Source of the DNA: Mangifera indica
Taxonomy: Eukaryota; Streptophyta; Magnoliopsida; Sapindales; Anacardiaceae
NCBI RefSeq assembly: GCF_011075055.1
Contig: NC_058153.1
Coordinates: 8,680,001 to 8,744,000 of the forward strand
Direction: 5' to 3'
Length of the DNA stretch: 64,000 nucleotides
Part shown: positions 10,833-22,414 of the stretch, in pieces
Numbering within the stretch: the stretch's first letter is position 1
Layout: each line of letters starts with the position of its first letter
The notes under the pieces: generated by a model
Seen by the model: only the letters and a program-made list of their open reading frames with translations
Told to the model about the DNA's origin: nothing
The model's database searches: none
Program-made: the position numbers and the translations under genes

Positions 10833-12965
10833 TGTAACATCCGAATTCAGGTGTGTCAGTAAACTCCACTCCCAAAATTACCCCTAGAATGGATTTTACA
10901 ACTTGTTGTGTAAAGAAATTGTAAAAGAATTAGAGAAAACTACTAAATGAGCAATATTTTTCAAAGGGGGTAAAATGGTCATTTTACAAAGATTCAAGGG
11001 ACAAAGTGGAAATTAAAATTGAAGGGCACACTTGAAATTATATGGTGGTGCTAAGGGTTTTTGGTAATTGGCTAAGGATAAAATAGTAAATTATGGAAAA
11101 GATTAAGGGCAAAATGGTCCAATAGGCTTATAAATTTATTTCTATTCATTTTCTCTTCCATTTTTGCCGAGAACCTCCATTGTTGAGCTAAAAACTTTCC
11201 TTAACCAAAATTCGTCCAAAAATCTAGCTAAACCACCTAATTTCCAGAGGCCTCAGTTATAAAAAGTGTAGATCTGTCAATTCTGGTCAGTTCTAAGGTA
11301 AGAAATTTAATTTTTAAGATATGTAAAATTTGGGAGTTTGATGGATGATCATATTTTTGGTTGATTAAGGTTGCCAGAAAGAAGAAAAGAAGGTGAATAA
11401 GCTTAAATCACTAAATCAGCAAAGAAAAGGTAAGAATTTCATACTTTACATACTTGAAGTAAATTTGAGTTAGGTTATTTAAATAACCTTTACTTATATC
11501 AGTATGTAAGGTATTAGAATTAAGGTGATTTATGCTTAAAATGATAAAGAAATTCATTATGATTCAGGATGTAATTTTTGGCCATAAGGGTAAAAAGGTA
11601 ATTTTGGCCATAAGGGCAAAAATGTCATTTTATGCGATATAGGTTAATGTTGTTTAATTATGTGCATGTTATGTGAAATAACCCTTATATTAAGCCTATA
11701 TTGTATAATTGAAATTAATTTGAGACATGATATATATTTATATATAAATGCATGAGAAAATAACATGATGTTTGAGAAGGAATGAAAAGAATAAGGGAAA
11801 ATAACAAATGCGCATATTTCATAATATGGATATATATGCATACATGAGGAATCATAACATATGCATGATTTAGAAAAAAATAAAGAAAGAGGAAAAATAT
11901 TTTCTAAGTCATGTATGCTTTCATAATGACTCATATGATACAGGAAAGCAGAAAACATACTTAAAATCCTTACACGCCAGCTGTACTGTGTGGACAGCAA
12001 ATAAAATAATTGGTTGTACTGTGTGGACAACCAGCTGTACTGTGTGGACAGCAAAAGAAAAATATCAGCTGTACTGTGTGGACAGCAAAGAAAAATATTA
12101 GCTGTACTGTGTGGACAGCAAGGAAAAAAAAATGCGTGTAAGAGAGAATTATACTTGGTATGGTGACTGCAAGTACTATCATATGTAGTCTAGATCGATC
12201 AATGAGAAAGAGAGAGAAACAAATTAGTAAATATTTTATGAAAGTCATTTGCATTAGAATTATGCATACAAGCCTGTGTGGCTGATAAAGAGTTAAGAAA
12301 AATGTACGAACAGAAAATAGAAATGTCATGACACTCATACATGCATAAATCATAATGAGTGATTCATATCTGTATAATAAGGAAATGAATAAATGTGTGA
12401 AAGAAAAGAATTATGATATGTGTTAAATGCGTATTCTGTGTCAATTATTTTGTTGTAAATAGTTCAGACACGCTGAGTATGGAAAAAATTATAAAAGATT
12501 AATACTGGTATGAAATACTTTAAGTGTTTAGTATGATTTTCTTACTGAGCCATAGTCGCTCACTCCGTTTAATTTAATATTTTACAGGTAAAGAAATGCA
12601 GCAAAGGTTCCCGGGGAGCACTAATGAGACATGAGGCTAAGGCAGGAAGGCACCATAATTTTGTTGACTTAAATGTTATGATGTATATGTAATATATATA
12701 TATATATATGACTAGTTTGGAAAATTAGTTATAAAGTTTCTGTGGGTGATAATTTTTTTTATGATAGTTATTATTATGTACTTATTTTATTTATTATGAT
12801 TATGTGATGAAAATCCAGTCGATTGGTAGGACTGGTTTGTGTGAATTACAAATTGGGAGTGTTACAGGGCATAATGAAAAAGAGAAAAATATTCCCCGGG
12901 CCCTCTAAAATAGGGGAACTCATGCCGTTTTTCTGTAACACACCCAATGGTTAGGAGAGGTTACA
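10833..12965 (+). repeat. Tekay-type LTR2 (inner), 2133 bp
   Basis: It has the same ends as LTR1. It serves both as 3' LTR of body A and 5' LTR of body B, with no TSD at either junction. It shares atct, cctcag, gcgta and caagg with LTR3 against LTR1 and LTR4, but at attgg/atcgg it agrees with LTR1. Confidence 0.95.
11977..12121 (+). repeat. Hairpin minisatellite in LTR2, five units
   Basis: It has the same arrangement as in LTR1. Unit 1 has the full ACAGC right arm and unit 5 the full GCTGT left arm, so all five stems pair here. The variant unit 2 keeps GGTTGT/ACAACC. Confidence 0.85.
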
Positions 12966-12969
12966 TTTT

Positions 12970-12981
12970 TGGTATCAGAGC
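12970..12981 (+). promoter_or_regulatory. Primer-binding site, body B
   Basis: TGGTATCAGAGC lies four bases after the end of LTR2, of the initiator tRNA-Met type. Confidence 0.93.
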
Positions 12982-13181
12982 GCGATTTTGGGCGCTTAAA
13001 AAAAATATAATATAATGTGTGGTAATATAATACAATATATCTATGGTTTTGCATTCTAATATTGCATAGGTGCCCCTCATGTCTCATAGATCAGCTCCCG
13101 AGAATCGACTGCAGTAAGTTATTTTCTTTACCTGTATTCAAATAATAGAATATTATGTAATTACACTTATGCAGTTATTAG

Positions 13182-16100
13182 ATGATGAGTACCACAAGAC
13201 GAGGACGAGGACGAGGACGAGGTCGTGGAAGGGGTATTCAGAGAGAGACGGGAGAACCGTCTAACCCTGCCCCGTCAGTTGGTTCAGGATTTGGGCTAGC
13301 AGAAATAAGAGATATAGTTCGTCAGGTGTTGACTGAAAGTCAAGATAGACCCACACCTGAAAATATAGCCAGAGATGCCATCCGAGATGAGATTAGAAGT
13401 GAGATTCGTGAGGAAGTCATAGAAGAAATCAGAAATGAGATGAGGAATGAAGGAAGAGGAGAAATTAGAGCTCAAAGGCGACTTGAGCCTATTTATTCCT
13501 TACCTAATCAACATACCCCTCATGAATTTAAAGGTACTAAAGATCCTTTAGTGGCTGATGAATGGATCAAGCAAGTGGAAAGTACTATGGATTTATTTTC
13601 TATGACTGATAGAGAAAAAGTTCGGTATGCCAGTTTCTTAATGAGGGGAGAGGCCCGCGTATGGTGGGACCTAGTTAAAGAAACCAGAAATGTGGATCTG
13701 ATGACCTGGAAAGACTTTAGAAGGGTATTTGAGGCCCAATACAGAACAGCTGATGTGGTAGCAGTCAAAGTTCAAGAGTTTATTTCTTTACAGCAAGGAG
13801 AGGGTTCAGTAAAGGATTACTCTACCCGTTTTGATGTCTTAGCCAGTTTTGCTCCAGGTATGGTGAGTACCCCTAGTCTCCGGCTAGACAGATTTCTTCA
13901 AGGCCTTAGACCGGAGATAGCCTTGCATATGTTAGCTGGACCACAACCTCCTCAAACTTATGAAGAGGCATTGGAGAGAGCATTGAGGTTGGAGGTATAT
14001 GTTAATAAGCTACCCAGGAATGCACCTTCTATGTCAACACCTCCATCATTGACAGTACCCCAAACAGTGATGCCAAGTCAGTCAGCTTTACCTGCTTCAT
14101 TGACTATTTCTGCACCAGTTACAACATCAGGGGGTAGTTCAATTGGCTCCAGTTTCAGAAACAATAGGGGAAAAAGAAAATTCCAGTCAAAAGCAAGTAG
14201 AAAAGGCTGGAAGAGTGACAAGAAGCCTAGAAAAGAAAATATTCCCCAATGTCAGATTTGTGGGAGACGTCATAGTGGGGAATGTTGGTACCAGCAGAAA
14301 CCGGTGATTTGTTATAGATGCCGACAACCAGGGCATATAGCAAAAGATTGCCAAAGTACCGAAGTGCCAGTTCAGATACAACCACCACAAAGCCTAATTC
14401 CACCAGTGCAACCAGAGAGAGGTACTAATGCACGGGTTTATACAGCTACCCATAGTCAGACGAAGGCTAGTCCATCTGTAGTTACTGGTCAGCTCTTTTT
14501 CCACTCTGTTTCTTTGTATGCATTGATTGATTCAGGAGCTACACACTTCTTTATTGCACCAGGGGTTATTGAAAGGGTAGGTTTAGTGCCTGTTAGATCT
14601 ACCCATTCCATTAGAATTGAGATGCCAGATGGTGGGAGTGTGATTACAGATAAAATGCTAAAAGACCAGAAGGTAGTGATACATGGGAGAGAGTTAAAGG
14701 TGGACTTGATTGTCTTTGATATGCCCGATTTTGATGTTATTTTAGGCATGGATTTCTTAGAAAGATATGGAGTTGAGATTGACTGTAGAAAGAAAAAAGC
14801 TCGATTCCAACTTGATAATGGGGATTACTTTACTTTTGGAGAGGGTCATCAGCCTAGTATGATAATCAGTAATGTAAAAGCACAAAAATTATTAAAAAAA
14901 GGGTGTACGGGATATTTAGCTCATGTGGTACACGAGCATGATGTTCAAAGATTGGGTATTCAGGATGTCCCAATAGTACAAGATTTCCCAGATATCTTTC
15001 CTGATGAGCTACCAGGTTTACCTCCAGAGAGAGAGTTGGAGTTTAGTATCGAGTTAAAACCTGGCTCAGCCCCAATTTCAAAAGCCCCTTACCGAATGGC
15101 TCCAGCTGAATTACAAGAATTAAAGAAACAGTTGCAAGAACTTTTAGATAAGGGTTTTATTAGACCTAGCCACTCTCCTTGGGGAGCACTCATACTATTT
15201 GTCAAAAAGAAAGATGGGTCGCTTCGTATGTGCATTGATTACAGGGAGTTGAATAAACTGACGGTGAAGAATAAATACTCGTTGCCTCGAATTGATGATT
15301 TATTTGATCAATTGAAAGGAGCTTCTGTGTTCTTCAAAATTGATTTGAGATCGGGTTATCACCAGGTGAGGATTGCAGAGCAAGATATTCCAAAGACAGC
15401 TTTTCGAACTTGCTACGGGCACTACGAGTTTGTGGTAATGCCCTTTGGATTGACTAATGCTCCAGCAATCTTTATGGATTTAATGAATCGAGTATTTCAT
15501 GATTGCCTTGACAAATTCTTGGTGGTATTTATTGATGATATCTTGATATACTCCAGATCAGAAGAAGAACATATCGAACACTTGAGATTTGTGCTACAAA
15601 GATTGAGAGAAAAGAAATTGTATGCCAAATTCTCTAAGTGTGAATTCTGGTTGGATCGAGTAGTATTTTTGGGACATGTGGTTACTAAGGAAGGTATAGC
15701 TGTGGACCCCAGTAAAGTAGAAACAATACTTGAATGGGTGAGGCCGAAGACTGTGAAAGAGATTAGAAGCTTTTTAGGGCTAGCCGGCTATTACAGAAGA
15801 TTTGTTCAAGGTTTTGCTCGGTTGGCCAAACCACTTACAGCTCTTACCAGACAAGGAACTCCTTTTCTATGGACTGAAGCTTGTGAGAAGAGTTTCCAAG
15901 AGCTAAAAAGACGGTTGACTACAGCTCCTATTTTAGTATTACCAGAGGAAGGTGTAGATTATGATATTTATTGTGATGCCTCGCACAATGGCTTGGGAGC
16001 CGTGCTGATGCAAAAGGGTAAGGTGATAGCGTATGCCTCTCGGCAGTTAAAAGATTATGAAACACGCTACCCTACCCATGATTTAGAGTTAGCAGCAGTG

Positions 16101-17852
16101 GTTTTTGCTTTAAAAATTTGGAGGCATTATTTATATGGAGTTAAATGTAATATCTACACCGACCATAAAAGTCTAAAATATTTCTTCACTCAGAAAGACT
16201 TGAATATGAGACAAAGAAGATGGTTGGAGCTAGTCAAAGATTATGAATGTGATATTAAATATCAACCGGGTAAAGCAAATGTGGTAGCCGATGCCTTGAG
16301 TAGAAAGATTGTCATAGCTCACCTCACCATTCAGATAGAGTTACAAAAAGAGTTTCAGAGGGAACAGATTGAGGTGATAAGAAGTCAAGTGGCCAGATTG
16401 GAAATTCAACCTAATCTCTTCAATGAAATAAAAGAGAAGCAAGTAGAAGATTTGTGGTGCCAGAAAATAAGTCAACAGATATACGAAGGGAAAACAACTG
16501 AGTTTCAAATGATAGATGGAGTGCTCAAGTTCAGAAACAGGGTATGTATTCCCCAAGATCTGGAGTTGAGAAAGAAAATCCTAAGTGAAGCACATGATAC
16601 ACTTTACACTGCTCATCCTGGGGGAGTAAAGATGTATCAGGATTTAAAGAAAACTTATTGGTGGATAGGTATGAAGAAAGATATTGGTGACTATGTAGCT
16701 AAGTGCTTGGTATGTCAACAGGTCAAGGCCGAGCATCAGAGACCTTCAGGTTTGCTTCACCCACTTAGTATTCCTGAATGGAAATGGGAAGATATTTCAA
16801 TGGATTTCATCATTGGCCTACCTCGAGTACAAAAAGGCTATAATGCATTATGGGTGATTGTAGATAGATTGACTAAATCTGCCCATTTTATTCCAGTGAA
16901 AGATAGTTTTACTTCAGATCAATTGGCCCAAATTTATATACGGGAGATTGTGAGATTACATGGCGTACCCAAAACTATTGTGTCAGATAGAGACCCCAAA
17001 TTTGTTTCAGCTTTTTGGGGTAGTTTACAAAGAGCATTGGGTACTAGGCTGGCATTTAGCACAGCATATCATCCTCAAACAGATGGCCAAACAGAAAGGG
17101 TGAATCAAATACTAGAGGATATGTTGAGGGCTTGTTGCTTAGATTATAAAATGACCTGGCATGAAATGATTCCATTGATTGAATTTGCATATAATAATAG
17201 TTACCAGTCCACCATTAAAATGGCCCCATATGAGGCTCTTTATGGAAGAAAGTGTAGATCTCCATTACATTGGGATGATATAGGAGAGCGAGATGATTTG
17301 AGTCAAGTTCTTGGGCCTGAGTTAACCCAAAGGATGGTGGAAGATATAAAGATTATCAAAACTAGATTGAAGCAAGCTCAGGACAGACAAAAGAGCTACG
17401 CGGATTTGAAAAGGAAAGAAGTAGAGTTCCAACCGGGTGATAAAGTTTTTGTGAAAGTAGCCCCTTACAAGCACGTGATGAGATTTGGAAGAAAAGGGAA
17501 ACTTGCTCCAAGATTTATTGGCCCATTTGAAATTTTAGAAAAAGTGGGCAAGGTGGCTTATAGACTTGCACTTCCATCTAGTATGGATCGAGTTCATAAT
17601 GTATTTCATATTTCTTTATTGAGAAAATACATTAGCGATCCTTCACATGTCTTAAAATCAGACGATGTGGAATTAAAAGAAGATTTAGCTTATGAGGAGC
17701 AACCAGTGCAGATACTGGACAGAAAAATAAAAGAGCTCCGAAATAAGACAATTCCATTAGTGAAAGTATTATGGAAGAATCATAAGGTGGAAGAAGCCAC
17801 ATGGGAGGTTGAGCAACAAATGAGAGAGAGATTTCCCAACTTATTTGTTTAA
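13182..17852 (+). CDS. Intact Tekay-type Gag-Pol polyprotein with chromodomain, body B
   Basis: This is an uninterrupted frame of 1556 residues carrying every activity needed for retrotransposition. Start choice: ATGATGAG at 13182 leads straight into an Arg/Gly-rich repeat and is shared by all copies. Domains: Gag core (about 110-270), a small CQIC...H...C finger followed by the CCHC knuckle (377-390), protease DSGA (450), RT with FIDD (783-786), RNase H (from about D932), integrase HHCC (H1138, H1145, C1175, C1178) and DX35E core (D1208, D1269, E1305), and a C-terminal chromodomain (about 1505-1556) expected to steer integration to heterochromatin. Several substitutions may weaken it: THFF for THSF beside the protease site, PWGALI for PWGAPI, VFFKID for VFSKID, and RTCYGH for RTRYGH in RT. 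Most are C-to-T or G-to-A changes. An open frame therefore does not prove activity. Confidence 0.96.
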   Translation: MMSTTRRGRGRGRGRGRGIQRETGEPSNPAPSVGSGFGLAEIRDIVRQVLTESQDRPTPENIARDAIRDEIRSEIREEVIEEIRNEMRNEGRGEIRAQRRLEPIYSLPNQHTPHEFKGTKDPLVADEWIKQVESTMDLFSMTDREKVRYASFLMRGEARVWWDLVKETRNVDLMTWKDFRRVFEAQYRTADVVAVKVQEFISLQQGEGSVKDYSTRFDVLASFAPGMVSTPSLRLDRFLQGLRPEIALHMLAGPQPPQTYEEALERALRLEVYVNKLPRNAPSMSTPPSLTVPQTVMPSQSALPASLTISAPVTTSGGSSIGSSFRNNRGKRKFQSKASRKGWKSDKKPRKENIPQCQICGRRHSGECWYQQKPVICYRCRQPGHIAKDCQSTEVPVQIQPPQSLIPPVQPERGTNARVYTATHSQTKASPSVVTGQLFFHSVSLYALIDSGATHFFIAPGVIERVGLVPVRSTHSIRIEMPDGGSVITDKMLKDQKVVIHGRELKVDLIVFDMPDFDVILGMDFLERYGVEIDCRKKKARFQLDNGDYFTFGEGHQPSMIISNVKAQKLLKKGCTGYLAHVVHEHDVQRLGIQDVPIVQDFPDIFPDELPGLPPERELEFSIELKPGSAPISKAPYRMAPAELQELKKQLQELLDKGFIRPSHSPWGALILFVKKKDGSLRMCIDYRELNKLTVKNKYSLPRIDDLFDQLKGASVFFKIDLRSGYHQVRIAEQDIPKTAFRTCYGHYEFVVMPFGLTNAPAIFMDLMNRVFHDCLDKFLVVFIDDILIYSRSEEEHIEHLRFVLQRLREKKLYAKFSKCEFWLDRVVFLGHVVTKEGIAVDPSKVETILEWVRPKTVKEIRSFLGLAGYYRRFVQGFARLAKPLTALTRQGTPFLWTEACEKSFQELKRRLTTAPILVLPEEGVDYDIYCDASHNGLGAVLMQKGKVIAYASRQLKDYETRYPTHDLELAAVVFALKIWRHYLYGVKCNIYTDHKSLKYFFTQKDLNMRQRRWLELVKDYECDIKYQPGKANVVADALSRKIVIAHLTIQIELQKEFQREQIEVIRSQVARLEIQPNLFNEIKEKQVEDLWCQKISQQIYEGKTTEFQMIDGVLKFRNRVCIPQDLELRKKILSEAHDTLYTAHPGGVKMYQDLKKTYWWIGMKKDIGDYVAKCLVCQQVKAEHQRPSGLLHPLSIPEWKWEDISMDFIIGLPRVQKGYNALWVIVDRLTKSAHFIPVKDSFTSDQLAQIYIREIVRLHGVPKTIVSDRDPKFVSAFWGSLQRALGTRLAFSTAYHPQTDGQTERVNQILEDMLRACCLDYKMTWHEMIPLIEFAYNNSYQSTIKMAPYEALYGRKCRSPLHWDDIGERDDLSQVLGPELTQRMVEDIKIIKTRLKQAQDRQKSYADLKRKEVEFQPGDKVFVKVAPYKHVMRFGRKGKLAPRFIGPFEILEKVGKVAYRLALPSSMDRVHNVFHISLLRKYISDPSHVLKSDDVELKEDLAYEEQPVQILDRKIKELRNKTIPLVKVLWKNHKVEEATWEVEQQMRERFPNLFV

Positions 17853-17874
17853 ATTTCAAGGACGAAATTCTTTT

Positions 17875-17888
17875 AAGGGGGGAAGAAA
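17875..17888 (+). promoter_or_regulatory. Polypurine tract, body B
   Basis: AAGGGGGGAAGAAA lies directly before LTR3. Confidence 0.88.
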
Positions 17889-20025
17889 TGTAACATCCGA
17901 ATTCAGGTGTGTCAGTAAACTCCACTCCCAAAATTACCCCTAGAATGGATTTTACAACTTGTTGTGTAAAGAAATTGTAAAAGAATTAGAGAAAACTACT
18001 AAATGAGCAATATTTTTCAAAGGGGGTAAAATGGTCATTTTACAAAGATTCAAGGGACAAAGTGGAAATTAAAATTGAAGGGCACACTTGAAATTATATG
18101 GTGGTGCTAAGGGTTTTTGGTAATTGGCTAAGGATAAAATAGTAAATTATGGAAAAGATTAAGGGCAAAATGGTCCAATAGGCTTATAAATTTATTTCTA
18201 TTCATTTTCTCTTCCATTTTTGCCGAGAACCTCCATTGTTGAGCTAAAAACTTTCCTTAACCAAAATTCGTCCAAAAATCTAGCTAAACCACCTAATTTC
18301 CAGAGGCCTCAGTTATAAAAAGTGTAGATCTGTCAATTCTGGTCAGTTCTAAGGTAAGAAATTTAATTTTTAAGATATGTAAAATTTGGGAGTTTGATGG
18401 ATGATCATATTTTTGGTTGATTAAGGTTGCCAGAAAGAAGAAAAGAAGGTGAATAAGCTTAAATCACCAAATCAGCAAAGAAAAGGTAAGAATTTCATAC
18501 TTTACATACTTGAAGTAAATTTGAGTTAGGTTATTTAAATAACCTTTACTTATATCAGTATGTAAGGTATTAGAATTAAGGTGATTTATGCTTAAAAGGA
18601 TAAAGAAATTCATTATGATTCAGGATGTAATTTTTGGCCATAAGGGTAAAAAGGTAATTTTGGCCATAAAGGCAAAAATGTCATTTTATGCGATATAGGT
18701 TAATGTTGTTTAATTATGTGCATGTTATGTGAAATAACCCTTATATTAAGCCTATATTGTATAATTGAAATTAATTTGAGACATGATATATATTTATATA
18801 TAAATGCATGAGAAAATAACATGATGTTTGAGAAGGAATGAAAAGAATAAGGGAAAATAACAAATGCGCATATTTCATAATATGGATATATATGCATACA
18901 TGAGGAATCATAACATATGCATGATTTAGAAAAAAATAAAGAAAGAGGAAAAATATTTTCTAAGTCATGTATGCTTTCATAATGACTCATATGATACAGG
19001 AAAGCAGAAAACATACTTAAAATCCTTACACGCCAGCTGTACTGTGTGGACAGCAAATAAAATAATCGGTTGTACTGTGTGGACAACCAGCTGTACTGTG
19101 TGGACAGCAAAAGAAAAATATCAGCTGTACTGTGTGGACAGCAAAGAAAAATATTAGCTGTACTGTGTGGACAGCAAGGAAAAAAAAATGCGTGTAAGAG
19201 AGAATTATACTTGGTATGGTGACTGCAAGTACTATCATATGTAGTCTAGATCGATCAATGAGAAAGAGAGAGAAACAAATTAGTAAATATTTTATGAAAG
19301 TCATTTGCATTAGAATTATGCATACAAGCCTGTGTGGCTGATAAAGAGTTAAGAAAGATGTACGAACAGAAAATAGAAATGTCATGACACTCATACATGC
19401 ATAAATCATAATGAGTGATTCATATCTGTATAATAAGGAAATGAATAAATGTGTGAAAGAAAAGAATTATGATATGTGTTAAATGCGTATTCTGTGTCAA
19501 TTATTTTGTTGTAAATAGTTCAGACACGCTGAGTATGGAAAAAATTATAAAAGATTAATACTGGTATGAAATACTTTAAGTGTTTAGTATGATTTTCTTA
19601 CTGAGCCATAGTCGCTCACTCCGTTTAATTTAATATTTTACAGGTAAAGAAATGCAGCAAAGGTTCCCGGGGAGCACTAATGAGACATGAGGCTAAGGCA
19701 GGAAGGCACCATAATTTTGTTGACTTAAATGTTATGATGTATATGTAATATATATATATATATATATATGACTAGTTTGGAAAATTAGTTATAAAGTTTC
19801 TGTGGGTGATAATTTTTTTTATGATAGTTATTATTATGTACTTATTTTATTTATTATGATTATGTGATGAAAATCCAGTCGATTGGTAGGACTGGTTTGT
19901 GTGAATTACAAATTGGGAGTGTTACAGGGCATAATGAAAAAGAGAAAAATATTCCCCGGGCCCTCTAAAATAGGGGAACTCATGCCGTTTTTCTGTAACA
20001 CACCCAATGGTTAGGAGAGGTTACA
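17889..20025 (+). repeat. Tekay-type LTR3 (inner), 2137 bp
   Basis: It has the same ends as the other copies. It agrees with LTR2 at four diagnostic sites but with LTR4 at attgg/atcgg, so it is a mosaic. Its TA microsatellite is longer than in LTR1 and LTR2. No TSD is present at its junctions. Confidence 0.95.
19033..19177 (+). repeat. Hairpin minisatellite in LTR3, five units
   Basis: The units match those of LTR2. Unit 2 is preceded by 'atc' rather than 'att', giving a 6-bp GGTTGT/ACAACC stem. Confidence 0.85.
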
Positions 20026-20029
20026 TTTT

Positions 20030-20041
20030 TGGTATCAGAGC
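20030..20041 (+). promoter_or_regulatory. Primer-binding site, body C
   Basis: TGGTATCAGAGC lies four bases after LTR3. The PBS itself is not repeated in the triplication that follows, because the repeat unit begins two bases downstream. Confidence 0.93.
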
Positions 20042-20242
20042 GCGATTTTGGGCGCTTAAAAAAAAATATAATATAATGTGTGGTAATATAATACAATATA
20101 TCTATGGTTTTGCATTCTAATATTGCATAGGTGCCCCTCATGTCTCATAGATCAGCTCCCGAGAATCGACTGTAGTAAGTTATTTTCTTTACCTGTATTC
20201 AAATAATAGAATATTATGTAATTACACTTATGCAGTTATTAG

Positions 20243-21145
20243 ATGATGAGTACCACAAGACGAGGACGAGGACGAGGACGAGGTCGTGGAAGGGGTATTC
20301 AGAGAGAGACGGGAGAACCGTCTAACCCTGCCCCGTCAGTTGGTTCAGGATTTGGGCTAGCAGAAATAAGAGATATAGTTCGTCAGGTGTTGACTGAAAG
20401 TCAAGATAGACCCACACCTGAAAATATAGCCAGAGATGCCATCCGAGATGAGATTAGAAGTGAGATTCGTGAGGAAGTCATAGAAGAAATCAGAAATGAG
20501 ATGAGGAATGAAGGAAGAGGAGAAATTAGAGCTCAAAGGCGACTTGAGCCTATTTATTCCTTACCTAATCAACATACCCCTCATGAATTTAAAGGTACTA
20601 AAGATCTTTTAGTGGCTGATGAATGGATCAAGCAAGTGGAAAGTACTATGGATTTATTTTCTATGACTGATAGAGAAAAAGTTCGGTATGCCAGTTTCTT
20701 AATGAGGGGAGAGGCCCGCGTATGGTGGGACCTAGTTAAAGAAACCAGAAATGTGGATCTGATGACCTGGAAAGACTTTAGAAGGGTATTTGAGGCCCAA
20801 TACAGAACAGCTGATGTGGTAGCAGTCAAAGTTCAAGAGTTTATTTCTTTACAGCAAGGAGAGGGTTCAGTAAAGGATTACTCTACCCGTTTTGATGTCT
20901 TAGCCAGTTTTGCTCCAGGTATGGTGAGTACCCCTAGTCTCCGGCTAGACAGATTTCTTCAAGGCCTTAGACCGGAGATAGCCTTGCATGTGTTAGCTGG
21001 ACCACAACCTCCTCAAACTTATGAAGAGGCATTGGAGAGAGCATTGAGGTTGGAGGTATATGTTAATAAGCTACCCAGGAATGCACCTTCTATGTCAACA
21101 CCTCCATCATTGACAGTACCCCAAACAGCGATTTTGGGCGCTTAA
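20243..21145 (+). pseudogene. Truncated Gag, first repeat unit of body C
   Basis: The frame has 300 codons. It has the normal Gag start and core, but after PQTA it runs into the leader of the next unit and ends ILGA-stop. It lacks the zinc knuckle and all Pol domains. If a transcript from LTR3 is translated from the first start, this product is made rather than Gag-Pol. It could act as a truncated Gag, but nothing shows that it does. Confidence 0.9.
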
Positions 21146-21328
21146 AAAAAAATATAATATAATGTGTGGTAATATAATACAATATATCTATGGTTTTGCA
21201 TTCTAATATTGCATAGGTGCCCCTCATGTCTCATAGATCAGCTCCCGAGAATCGACTGCAGTAAGTTATTTTCTTTACCTGTATTCAAATAATAGAATAT
21301 TATGTAATTACACTTATGCAGTTATTAG

Positions 21329-22231
21329 ATGATGAGTACCACAAGACGAGGACGAGGACGAGGACGAGGTCGTGGAAGGGGTATTCAGAGAGAGACGGGA
21401 GAACCGTCTAACCCTGCCCCGTCAGTTGGTTCAGGATTTGGGCTAGCAGAAATAAGAGATATAGTTCGTCAGGTGTTGACTGAAAGTCAAGATAGACCCA
21501 CACCTGAAAATATAGCCAGAGATGCCATCCGAGATGAGATTAGAAGTGAGATTCGTGAGGAAGTCATAGAAGAAATCAGAAATGAGATGAGGAATGAAGG
21601 AAGAGGAGAAATTAGAGCTCAAAGGCGACTTGAGCCTATTTATTCCTTACCTAATCAACATACCCCTCATGAATTTAAAGGTACTAAAGATCTTTTAGTG
21701 GCTGATGAATGGATCAAGCAAGTGGAAAGTACTATGGATTTATTTTCTATGACTGATAGAGAAAAAGTTCGGTATGCCAGTTTCTTAATGAGGGGAGAGG
21801 CCCGCGTATGGTGGGACCTAGTTAAAGAAACCAGAAATGTGGATCTGATGACCTGGAAAGACTTTAGAAGGGTATTTGAGGCCCAATACAGAACAGCTGA
21901 TGTGGTAGCAGTCAAAGTTCAAGAGTTTATTTCTTTACAGCAAGGAGAGGGTTCAGTAAAGGATTACTCTACCCGTTTTGATGTCTTAGCCAGTTTTGCT
22001 CCAGGTATGGTGAGTACCCCTAGTCTCCGGCTAGACAGATTTCTTCAAGGCCTTAGACCGGAGATAGCCTTGCATGTGTTAGCTGGACCACAACCTCCTC
22101 AAACTTATGAAGAGGCATTGGAGAGAGCATTGAGGTTGGAGGTATATGTTAATAAGCTACCCAGGAATGCACCTTCTATGTCAACACCTCCATCATTGAC
22201 AGTACCCCAAACAGCGATTTTGGGCGCTTAA
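21329..22231 (+). pseudogene. Truncated Gag, second repeat unit of body C
   Basis: This 300-codon frame repeats the first unit exactly 1086 bp downstream, with the same ILGA-stop fusion end. It lacks the zinc knuckle, protease and everything after. Confidence 0.9.
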
Positions 22232-22414
22232 AAAAAAATATAATATAATGTGTGGTAATATAATACAATATATCTATGGTTTTGCATTCTAATATTGCAT
22301 AGGTGCCCCTCATGTCTCATAGATCAGCTCCCGAGAATCGACTGCAGTAAGTTATTTTCTTTACCTGTATTCAAATAATAGAATATTATGTAATTACACT
22401 TATGCAGTTATTAG

